Source of the DNA: Gordonia hongkongensis
Lineage (GTDB): Bacteria > Actinomycetota > Actinomycetes > Mycobacteriales > Mycobacteriaceae
Assembly: GCF_023078355.1 (NCBI RefSeq)
Contig: NZ_CP095552.1
Coordinates: 682,001-746,000 of the forward strand
DNA length: 64,000 nucleotides
Direction: 5' to 3'
Shown here: positions 19,303-26,322 of the stretch, one piece after another
Numbering within the stretch: the stretch's first letter is position 1
Layout: each line of letters starts with the position of its first letter
The notes under the pieces: model-generated
What the model saw: the letters and a program-made list of their open reading frames with translations, nothing else
What the model was told of the DNA's origin: nothing
Database searches by the model: none
Position numbers and translations under genes: made by a program

Positions 19303-19791
19303 GTGATGAATGCAGATCGTGAGCCCAATCGCCTGCCGCTTCGTGCGGGGGCGATGATGCTCTTCGCAGTCGCCGTGGTCTTTATCGGCCTCGGCTGGCA
19401 TTCCGCGGCGACCGCCGGGAACGACGCCCCGACGACCGAGGCCGCGACGACCGTGAGTTCGTCGCCCACGTCGACGCCGGCGTCCACGAGCGCGGCGTCG
19501 ACCGACAAGCGGCTCTGCGTGATCAACGCCGGCCAGGTCGCGGGCCTCGCCTCGGACGTCACCGATCTGCTGGAGGCCAGGGGCTACCAGATGGCGGAGC
19601 CCGGCAACTACACCGCGGGCGGGTTCAGCGAGAACACGGTCTTCCACGAGGACGACACGGACAAGGCCCAGGCCGACGAGGTCGCCGAGGCACTCGGCGG
19701 CCAGGTCGCGGTCGAGGAGCGGCCGGCCTCGTTCACCCGGTGCCGCGGCGGCATCCCGGTGGTCGTGGTGACCGCGGTCAGCGGCGCATGA
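19303..19791 (+). CDS. LytR C-terminal domain protein (Rv0431-like), membrane-anchored
   Basis: About 162 residues: a short basic N-terminus, one membrane segment (about 17-35, MMLFAVAVVFIGLGW), a Ser/Thr-rich linker, and a LytR_C domain beginning KRLCVINAGQVAGLA. This domain is found in cell-wall-associated proteins; the precise role is unknown. GTG 19303 and ATG 19306 are both possible, with AAGG 6 or 9 bases upstream. Confidence 0.8.
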   Translation: MMNADREPNRLPLRAGAMMLFAVAVVFIGLGWHSAATAGNDAPTTEAATTVSSSPTSTPASTSAASTDKRLCVINAGQVAGLASDVTDLLEARGYQMAEPGNYTAGGFSENTVFHEDDTDKAQADEVAEALGGQVAVEERPASFTRCRGGIPVVVVTAVSGA

Positions 19792-19876
19792 CCCGGGCCG
19801 AGCCGTGAACCTCTGAATCACGAAACAGCTGAACCGAGAATTACCGAAAACCACTGTCCGCCAACCAAGGAGTGAC

Positions 19877-20557
19877 ATGTCCGGACGTTCCACACTCGCC
19901 GCGCCCCGCGCTCTCGCCGCGTTGTTCTCCGCAGGACTGATCGGCGTGACACTGGCCGGGTGCAGCCCCGACCAGGAGCCCACGGACGTCCCGGGCACGA
20001 CGCCGCCCGTCGTCAGCGATGCGCCGCTCCCGCCGGGCGCCGAGGACGACGTCGACGGCGAGCCCAGCGGCCAGATCGCCGTCGCCGAGATCAAGGACAC
20101 CTCCGGCGAGGTCGTGGGCCAAGCAACCTTCACCGCGGCCACCGAAACCGCCGAGCCGGTCACCATCAACGTGCGCGTCACCGCCGGTGAGCTGCCGGCC
20201 GGGTTCCACGGCATGCACATCCACGAGACCGGCACCTGTGACGCGGGCGCCGGCGGCTCGCAGGCGTTCACCTCGGCGGGCGGACATCTGCAGGTGGACG
20301 GCAACACCGATCATCCCTCGAGCGGAGATCTGATCTCGATCAACATCCTCGAGGACCACACCGGCCGGACGGTCACCACGACCGACGCGGTGACCATCCA
20401 GCAGCTGATCGGCAAGTCGATCATGATCCACGAGAAGCCCGACAACTTCGGGAACATCCCGGCTGACAAGTACCCGGGCGGCCCGAACCCCGACACCCTG
20501 CGGACCGGCGACGCCGGCGCACGCATCGCGTGCGGTGTCATCGAAGAGGAGAGCTAG
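19877..20557 (+). CDS. sodC: Cu/Zn-type superoxide dismutase lipoprotein
   Basis: 226 residues. A lipoprotein signal with lipobox LAGC places the protein on the outer face of the membrane, where it dismutates superoxide. Metal and structural motifs are FHGMHIHETGTC (HxH copper ligands plus Cys), GGHLQ, NTDHPSSGDL, IHEKPDNFGN and IACGV (second Cys of the disulfide). It corresponds to SodC (Rv0432) and is followed 33 bases later by the YbdK-type ligase, probably one transcript. Confidence 0.93.
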   Translation: MSGRSTLAAPRALAALFSAGLIGVTLAGCSPDQEPTDVPGTTPPVVSDAPLPPGAEDDVDGEPSGQIAVAEIKDTSGEVVGQATFTAATETAEPVTINVRVTAGELPAGFHGMHIHETGTCDAGAGGSQAFTSAGGHLQVDGNTDHPSSGDLISINILEDHTGRTVTTTDAVTIQQLIGKSIMIHEKPDNFGNIPADKYPGGPNPDTLRTGDAGARIACGVIEEES

Positions 20558-20590
20558 GGGTTCTGGCGCCGTCCGACGCCACCTGAGCAC

Positions 20591-21718
20591 ATGACACCGA
20601 TCGAGTTCGACGGGTCACCGACCCCCACCCTCGGGGTCGAATGGGAGTTCGCCCTGACCGACAAGGGAACCGGCGATCTGTCGAACTCGGCGGCGGCGCT
20701 CTTCGCCGCCGTCGGCGAACACCATCCCGACTTCGCGGGCAGAATCCACAAGGAGCTGCTGCGCAACACCGTCGAGTTGGTGACCGGCATCTGCCGGACC
20801 GCGGGCGAGGCGATCGCCGACCTCACGGGCACGCTCGGCGTGGTGCGGGGGCTGACCGAGGACCTCGGCGTCGATCTGTACGGCGCCGGTACGCATCCGT
20901 TCGCGGAGTACTCGACCCAACTGCTCACCGAGGGTCACCGATACGCGGAGCTGATCGAGCGCACCCAGTGGTGGGGGCGGCAGATGCTGATCTGGGGCGT
21001 GCACGTCCACGTCGGGATCAGCCACCGCGACAAGGTGTTACCCGTTCTCGACGCGCTCCTGAACTACTATCCGCACCTGCTCGCGCTGTCCTCGTCGTCG
21101 CCGATGTGGGCCGGTCAGGACACCGGATACGCGAGCAATCGCGCCATGATGTTCCAGCAACTCCCGACCGCCGGGCTGCCGTTCCAGTTCGAGACCTGGG
21201 AGCAGTTCGAGGCTTTCGTCGCAGACCAGAAGACGACCGGGATCATCGACCATCTCAACGAGATCCGCTGGGACATCCGGCCTTCCCCGCATCTGGGGAC
21301 CATCGAGGTCCGCGTGTGCGACGGCATGACCAATCTCGGCGAGCTGTCGGCGATCGTCGCGCTCATCCACTGCCTGGTCGTCGACCTGGACCGGCGGTTC
21401 TCGGCGGGCGAGAAGCTGCCGACGATGGCGCCCTGGCTCGTCCAGGAGAACAAATGGCGGGCAGCCCGCTACGGACTCGACGCCATCGTCATCCTCGACT
21501 CCGACTGCACCGAGAAACTCGTGACCGAGGACCTCACCGCTCTGCTCGAACGTCTCGAACCGATTGCGCGCGAACTCGATTGCGTCGACGAGCTGGCCGG
21601 CGTCGAGCGCATCATCGCCCAGGGCGCGAGCTATCAGCGGCAGCGTGACGTGCATCGTCGCACCGGTTCGCTACGCGAGGTGGTCGCGTCGGTGGTCGCC
21701 GAGCTGGACGCTCCCTGA
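20591..21718 (+). CDS. Carboxylate-amine ligase, YbdK/GCS2 family (Rv0433-like)
   Basis: 375 residues of the glutamate-cysteine ligase type 2 family. Family features are LGVEWEFAL at the N-terminus, the WGVHVHVGI strand, YASNRAMMFQQLPTAGLP, and EVRVCDGM. Relatives show weak glutamate-cysteine ligase activity in vitro; the in vivo role in actinobacteria, which use mycothiol, is unclear. It is located behind sodC as in M. tuberculosis. Confidence 0.88.
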   Translation: MTPIEFDGSPTPTLGVEWEFALTDKGTGDLSNSAAALFAAVGEHHPDFAGRIHKELLRNTVELVTGICRTAGEAIADLTGTLGVVRGLTEDLGVDLYGAGTHPFAEYSTQLLTEGHRYAELIERTQWWGRQMLIWGVHVHVGISHRDKVLPVLDALLNYYPHLLALSSSSPMWAGQDTGYASNRAMMFQQLPTAGLPFQFETWEQFEAFVADQKTTGIIDHLNEIRWDIRPSPHLGTIEVRVCDGMTNLGELSAIVALIHCLVVDLDRRFSAGEKLPTMAPWLVQENKWRAARYGLDAIVILDSDCTEKLVTEDLTALLERLEPIARELDCVDELAGVERIIAQGASYQRQRDVHRRTGSLREVVASVVAELDAP

Positions 21719-21754
21719 TCTCAGTCGGCGCGAGATCCGGGAGGCAGGGCCCGG

Positions 21755-21790
21755 GCTCAGAGGGCCAGACCGGCTCAGAGGGCCAGACCG
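21755..21790. repeat. 18-bp tandem duplication
   Basis: GCTCAGAGGGCCAGACCG occurs twice head to tail (21755-21772 and 21773-21790). The second copy spans the stop codon of the DUF1304 gene; the first lies just downstream, so it does not alter the protein. Confidence 0.9.
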
Positions 21791-22164
21791 ATGGCGAGCA
21801 CGACGATTCCGAGAGCGGGAACCACACCCTGCTTGAGTGCGGCCGCGATCTTGTCGGGGCTCGACAGCGCCAGCACAAGTGCCGCGGCCGCCATCGAGGC
21901 CGTGCCGGTGATGACGAGTGTTGCGCCGATCGCGATGGATCCGCCGATGACAAAGGCGATCCCGACGAACACGGCGATCGCGAGGAACAGGTTGTAGAAC
22001 CCCTGGTTGAACGCCAGTTCCTTTTGTGCGCTCGCCTGTTCCACCGTGCCGGTGCCGAACGTCGCGCGTGCGCGCGCGCTCGTCCATGCGATGGACTCCA
22101 GATAGAAGATGAAGACGTGGACGAGCGCCGCGATCGCGGCGAGCACCAGACCTGCGATGACCAT
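21775..22164 (-). CDS. DUF1304 membrane protein
   Basis: 129 residues, four predicted membrane helices, with the family pattern HVFIFYLESIAWTS near the N-terminus and FNQGFYNLFLA in the middle. The function is unknown. It diverges from the TetR remnant at 22199. Confidence 0.85.
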   Translation of the reverse strand: MVIAGLVLAAIAALVHVFIFYLESIAWTSARARATFGTGTVEQASAQKELAFNQGFYNLFLAIAVFVGIAFVIGGSIAIGATLVITGTASMAAAALVLALSSPDKIAAALKQGVVPALGIVVLAIGLAL

Positions 22165-22198
22165 TTCGTACTCCTCGTTGTCGACGGGCCCGTCGGAG

Positions 22199-22460
22199 AA
22201 TAGCGTTCCGACCTTCGGATCGAAGCGAGGTCTCTTCGACGCGGCCGTACACAGTTATCTCGACGAGGTAGTCCGCCCGCGGCTGCGTCCACTGACCGCC
22301 GGCATCGTCGCGGCCGATGCCGCCGAGAACTACCTGAACGGGCTGCGATCGGCGCCGACCGATGACACGTCTCCGGCTCGCGAGGGCTGTCTGCTCATCA
22401 ACACCGCCGGTGCCCCCATCGGGCGCGACGCTGCTGTCGCTCGGCGAGGGGCGTCGGACG
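22199..22460 (+). pseudogene. Remnant of a TetR-family regulator
   Basis: The plus frame encodes FGSKRGLFDAAVHSYLDEVV and, later, REGCLLINTAGAPIGRDAAVARR, which are typical of the end of a TetR DNA-binding domain and the start of its ligand domain. The DNA-binding helices before FGSK and the whole C-terminal half are absent. The upstream side abuts the DUF1304 start and the downstream side abuts mnhG. It looks like a deletion remnant. Confidence 0.7.
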
Positions 22461-22472
22461 ATCGGTCCGCAG

Positions 22473-22805
22473 TCAGTCCCGGTCCGGTGACTCCATGTCC
22501 CGCTGATCCATGAGCCCGTCGCGGGCCCGTTGCTCCTGGTATGCGAGCCGGCCGATCCGATGCGCCACGACGGGCGCGGTGATCAGGGCGAAGAGCCCGG
22601 CGAGAATCAGCATCCCGCTGTCGACGTTGTCGCCGAGCCGGAGCACGGCGCCCAGCAGGATGAGGAGCAGGCCGAAGGTCTGCGGTTTGGTTGCCGCGTG
22701 CATCCGGCTCAGGGTGTCCGGGAACCGGACGAGACCGATGGCGGCGGTGACCGCCATCAGGCATCCGAGGAGCAGCAGCGTCGCGCTGATGATGTCGATG
22801 ATCAT
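22473..22805 (-). CDS. mnhG: Mrp cation/proton antiporter subunit G
   Basis: 110 residues with three membrane helices. GLVRFPDTLSRMHAATKPQTFG is the conserved MnhG/PhaG block. ATG 22805 overlaps the mnhF stop (ATGA). It is the last gene of the Mrp operon and a small membrane subunit of the Na+(K+)/H+ antiporter complex. Confidence 0.92.
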   Translation of the reverse strand: MIIDIISATLLLLGCLMAVTAAIGLVRFPDTLSRMHAATKPQTFGLLLILLGAVLRLGDNVDSGMLILAGLFALITAPVVAHRIGRLAYQEQRARDGLMDQRDMESPDRD

Positions 22806-23065
22806 GTCTGGTCGTCCCGGACTCGGAACCGCGCGATGGACACCGACCCGACGAAGCTGAGCAGGGCCAGGGCCACGATCGCCGGGACCACCGTCGAATC
22901 ACGGCTGAACGCCGCCCAGGTCCCCAGGCCGCACATGCACAGCGCGATGAGCACGTCGAGTGCGACGAGTCGGTCGAGCGTGGTCGGGCCGCGCAGGATG
23001 CGGATCATCGTCAGCACCGCGGCGACGAGCAGCATGGCGGCGGCGATCGTCCAGACGTAGCTCAT
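22802..23065 (-). CDS. mnhF: Mrp cation/proton antiporter subunit F
   Basis: 87 residues and three membrane helices, with the family pattern RILRGPTTLDRLVALDVLI. ATGA overlaps link it to mnhE upstream and mnhG downstream. It is a membrane subunit of the antiporter. Confidence 0.92.
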   Translation of the reverse strand: MSYVWTIAAAMLLVAAVLTMIRILRGPTTLDRLVALDVLIALCMCGLGTWAAFSRDSTVVPAIVALALLSFVGSVSIARFRVRDDQT

Positions 23066-23919
23066 GAGTCACCTCGTTCCCGCTCGGGCTCGGCCGGTCG
23101 ACGTTCCGGTTCGGCGTCGTCGATCGACCGGGCGTTGTCGACCGACCGGTCCACCGTGCGGACGTGGTGGAAGTCCTCGTCGATGCCGTGGAACGGACTC
23201 GGATGCCATTCGCTGTCCCGCTCGAACGCCTTGATGAACATCCGCTCGACGTAGGCGACCTGATCGTAGAAGGCCCGCACCTTCTTCTCCGAGCGGACGT
23301 CGAAGACGTGCACGTAGAGCATCCGGCGTCGATGGTCGATCTCCAGGACCATGGTGCCCGGCACCAGGTTGAGGTAGTCGACGGCCAGGGTCAGCACCAT
23401 GTCGGACTTGATCGCGACGCGCACCCGTACCACGGCGCCCAGCGGTGGCCGGCCGGGACGGATGGCCATCCAGCCGATCTGCACACTCGACACGAAGAAG
23501 TCGACGATCAGACGGCCGACGAGCTGCAGTACCGACAGGGGATGGATACGGCCCTCGACCGGGACCCGCGGCAACGGCAGCACGGTCAGCACGAGCATCG
23601 CCAGCACGATCCCTGCGATCACATTGGCCCAGGACAGCGTGCCCCACAGCAGGACCCAGACGAACGTCAGCCACGCGATGGTCCACAACCGGACCGCGAC
23701 CTCGCGGCCGTCGCTGCCCAGCCACCTGGGCACACGGGTGTGCGTGCGCAACCACACCAGCGCGCCGACGAAGTGCCAGAAGACGAACAGCAGCGACACG
23801 CGCCAGACGTTGATGACCAGGGACATGACCGGTCCCTTGGTCGAGACGACCGGCGGCCGCCGTTTGGGCGCCGCGGATGCTCCGCGGGCGCGGTCGTCGG
23901 CTCGATCCTGCGCGCTCAT
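23062..23919 (-). CDS. mnhE: Mrp cation/proton antiporter subunit E
   Basis: 285 residues, longer than the usual about 160-200 because of charged N- and C-terminal extensions. The core has membrane segments followed by RPGRPPLGAVVRVRV, DYLNLVPGTMVLEID and LYVHVFDV, which are family hallmarks. It overlaps mnhD (ATGA) and mnhF (ATGA). Confidence 0.9.
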   Translation of the reverse strand: MSAQDRADDRARGASAAPKRRPPVVSTKGPVMSLVINVWRVSLLFVFWHFVGALVWLRTHTRVPRWLGSDGREVAVRLWTIAWLTFVWVLLWGTLSWANVIAGIVLAMLVLTVLPLPRVPVEGRIHPLSVLQLVGRLIVDFFVSSVQIGWMAIRPGRPPLGAVVRVRVAIKSDMVLTLAVDYLNLVPGTMVLEIDHRRRMLYVHVFDVRSEKKVRAFYDQVAYVERMFIKAFERDSEWHPSPFHGIDEDFHHVRTVDRSVDNARSIDDAEPERRPAEPERERGDS

Positions 23920-25532
23920 CGGGTACCACCCACTCCCAGCACGGCGTCGACGTAGACGGCGCGGTCGACGACGTCGGTCGCCGCATGGTCGGTGAAGTCG
24001 AAGATGGGCCCGGCCCAGAGGGTGAGCACGAGTCCCGCGGCCACCATCGCCATCGTCGGCAGCACCATCATCACGGGCATCCGACCGACGTCCTCACGGT
24101 CGGAGAACGCGGCGTCGTCGGCGCTCTCGTCGATCAGCGCGGACGGGCCCTTGTCGGCGAGATCGCCCTCGGGGGCGTCGGCGCGCGGTCGCCAGAATCC
24201 CTTGGTCCAGATGCGGGCCATGACATAGAGGGTGAGCAGGCTGGTGACCACCGACCCGGCGACGAGGATCCAGGCCAGCACGGACCCGTCCTGGGTGCCC
24301 GCCTCGAGGAGGGCGACCTTGCCGATGAAACCGGAGAACGGTGGGATGCCGCCGAGATTCAGCGCGGGCACCAGGAACAGGACGGCCAGCAGGGGGCTGG
24401 CGATGAGCCCGCCCAGGCGGCGGAGCGAGGCCGAACCGGCTTGACGTTCGATCAGGCCGACGACCAGGAACAGCGTCGTCTGCACGAGGATGTGGTGGGC
24501 GACGTAGTAGATCGCCGCCGACATCCCGAGGTCCGACGACAGCGCGATGCCGAAGATCATGTAGCCGATGTGGCTGACGAGGGTGAACGAAAGCAGTCGC
24601 TTGATGTCGGCCTGGGCGATCGCGCCGAAGATGCCCACGAGCATCGTCAACAGGCCGGCGACCAGCAGCACCGCGTCCATCGTGCCGCCGGGGAACAGCA
24701 GCGAGTGGGCGCGCACGATCGCGTACACACCGACCTTGGTGAGCAGGCCGGCGAACACCGCCGTGACGGGTGCCGGCGCGGTGGGGTAGGAGTCGGGTAG
24801 CCACGTCGACAGCGGGAACACCGCGGCCTTGATGCCGAACGCCACGAGCAGCACCGCGAACAGCGCGTTGCGGGTCCCGTCGGGGACGTCGTCGAGGCGC
24901 ACGGCCATCTCGGCGAGGTTGAGGGTGCCGGTCGTCGCGTACGCGAACGCGATGCCCGCGAGGAAGATCAGCGACGACACCATCGACACCATCACGTACG
25001 ACGCGCCGGCTCGGACACGTTCGGCGCTCGCCCCGAGGGTCAGCAGCACGTAACTCGCGGTCAGCAGGATCTCGAACGAGACGTACAGGTTGAACAGGTC
25101 GCCGGCGAGGAACGCGTTGCAGACACCCGCGGTCAGGATGAGGTAGGTCGGCAGGAAGATCGACGTCGGCTGCTGGGCCGTGCCGTCACGGATACCCTGC
25201 CCGATCGCGTACACGACGACGCACAGCAGCACGATCGTCGAGACGACGAGCATCAGGGCCGCGAGCTGGTCGACGACCAGCGTGATCCCGAGCGGTCCGT
25301 TCGGGTAGCCCTTGTCTCCCCAGCCGCCGATCGCGACCGCGAAGGTCCCGTGGCGGTCGGTCAGGTACAGCATCAGGCACGACGCGACGAACGCGACGGT
25401 GATGGCGACGATCGACACCGCCCGCTGGATCTTGGGGCTGCGGCCGAGCAGCAGCGAGACGGCGGCAGCTCCCAGCGGCACCAGCGTCGGCAGCGTGATC
25501 AGGACGGGGATCCATGACTCCTGCGGGGTCAT
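23916..25532 (-). CDS. mnhD: Mrp cation/proton antiporter subunit D
   Basis: 538 residues, a homolog of proton-pumping NuoN/NuoL-type subunits with about 14 membrane helices. Conserved parts include FNLYVSFEILLTASYVLL, FGIKAAVFPLSTWLPDSYP, KVGVYAIVRAHSLLFP and KRLLSFTLVSHIGYM. The lysines and glutamate in these helices form the proton path in relatives. ATG 25532 lies inside the open 3' part of mnhC. Confidence 0.93.
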   Translation of the reverse strand: MTPQESWIPVLITLPTLVPLGAAAVSLLLGRSPKIQRAVSIVAITVAFVASCLMLYLTDRHGTFAVAIGGWGDKGYPNGPLGITLVVDQLAALMLVVSTIVLLCVVVYAIGQGIRDGTAQQPTSIFLPTYLILTAGVCNAFLAGDLFNLYVSFEILLTASYVLLTLGASAERVRAGASYVMVSMVSSLIFLAGIAFAYATTGTLNLAEMAVRLDDVPDGTRNALFAVLLVAFGIKAAVFPLSTWLPDSYPTAPAPVTAVFAGLLTKVGVYAIVRAHSLLFPGGTMDAVLLVAGLLTMLVGIFGAIAQADIKRLLSFTLVSHIGYMIFGIALSSDLGMSAAIYYVAHHILVQTTLFLVVGLIERQAGSASLRRLGGLIASPLLAVLFLVPALNLGGIPPFSGFIGKVALLEAGTQDGSVLAWILVAGSVVTSLLTLYVMARIWTKGFWRPRADAPEGDLADKGPSALIDESADDAAFSDREDVGRMPVMMVLPTMAMVAAGLVLTLWAGPIFDFTDHAATDVVDRAVYVDAVLGVGGTR

Positions 25533-26322
25533 CGGTCACCCCGTCCTCGTCGGCGTGCTTCTTCTTGTCCGGCCCGACCACGTCGCGGTCCGGCATCTCG
25601 CGCTGGTCGATGACGTCGGGGTCGGCGTCGTCCTCGCCGGACCCGTCGGGAGGCGCGACGGCCGACTTGGGACCCACCTCGTCGGGACCGAGTTCGCCCG
25701 GCCCGTACACGTCGGGCCCGTCCTCGCGGGCGGCGGTCTGAGCCGAGGTCTCGGGATCGGGCTCCTCCTCCGCGCCGCCGATCTCGTCGACGACGTCGGA
25801 GTCCGTCGGCATGATGTCGGTCTCGTAGAGCGCGGCGTGCCGGGCGGCGGCCTCCTCCGCGGTGAGCGGATTGCCCTTGTCGTCGAAGTGATCGCCGGTC
25901 GGGGTGTCGGAGTGGGTCAGTGGATCGTCGCTGCGATCGCGGTCGGGTGCCGTCCCCAGCGATCCGCTCAAGATCTTGACGTCCTCCTCGTCGTCCTCGA
26001 CGTCGTCGTCGTCCCGATTGATCACGAACAGCCGGTAGACCAGCGCCAGGACGAACGCGGCGACGCCCATCATGATCACGATCGCGGTCAGGACCATGCC
26101 CTGCGCGAGGGGATCGGCGTCGGACGCCCGGTTCTCCGACGACCGGCCCATGATCGGCGGGTTCCCCATGCCGCCCGACACGACGATGATCATCAGGTTG
26201 AGCGCATTGCCGACGAGCAGGAGCCCGAAGAGCATCCGGACCAGACTGCGTTCCATCAGCAGGTACACGCCGCACGCCGCCATCGCGCCGACGACCAGCA
26301 TCAGCGAGAGATTCGTGGTCAT
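25186..26322 (-). CDS. mnhC: Mrp cation/proton antiporter subunit C with long acidic tail; 3' end probably frameshifted
   Basis: The first about 105 residues are a standard NuoK-like MnhC (GVYLLMERSLVRMLFGLLLVGNALNL... with three helices). A hydrophilic, Asp/Glu-rich tail of about 155 residues follows. The open frame then runs 344 bases into mnhD, and its last about 115 residues (Arg-rich) look like an out-of-frame reading of mnhD. All other junctions of the operon are ATGA overlaps. Adding one G in the G run near 25536 would make this one end at TGA 25529-25531 and overlap the mnhD ATG in the same way. The true protein is therefore probably about 264 residues. ATG 26322 overlaps the mnhA stop. 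Confidence 0.85.
   Translation of the reverse strand: MTTNLSLMLVVGAMAACGVYLLMERSLVRMLFGLLLVGNALNLMIIVVSGGMGNPPIMGRSSENRASDADPLAQGMVLTAIVIMMGVAAFVLALVYRLFVINRDDDDVEDDEEDVKILSGSLGTAPDRDRSDDPLTHSDTPTGDHFDDKGNPLTAEEAAARHAALYETDIMPTDSDVVDEIGGAEEEPDPETSAQTAAREDGPDVYGPGELGPDEVGPKSAVAPPDGSGEDDADPDVIDQREMPDRDVVGPDKKKHADEDGVTDDPAGVMDPRPDHAADAGAAGSCRRLAAARPQPQDPAGGVDRRHHRRVRRVVPDAVPDRPPRDLRGRDRRLGRQGLPERTARDHAGRRPARGPDARRLDDRAAVRRRVRDRAGYP

Noticed and set aside
22109..22513. Intact 134-residue TetR-like gene
   Set aside because: The start would lie inside the DUF1304 gene, and no DNA-binding domain is present; only a remnant is supported.
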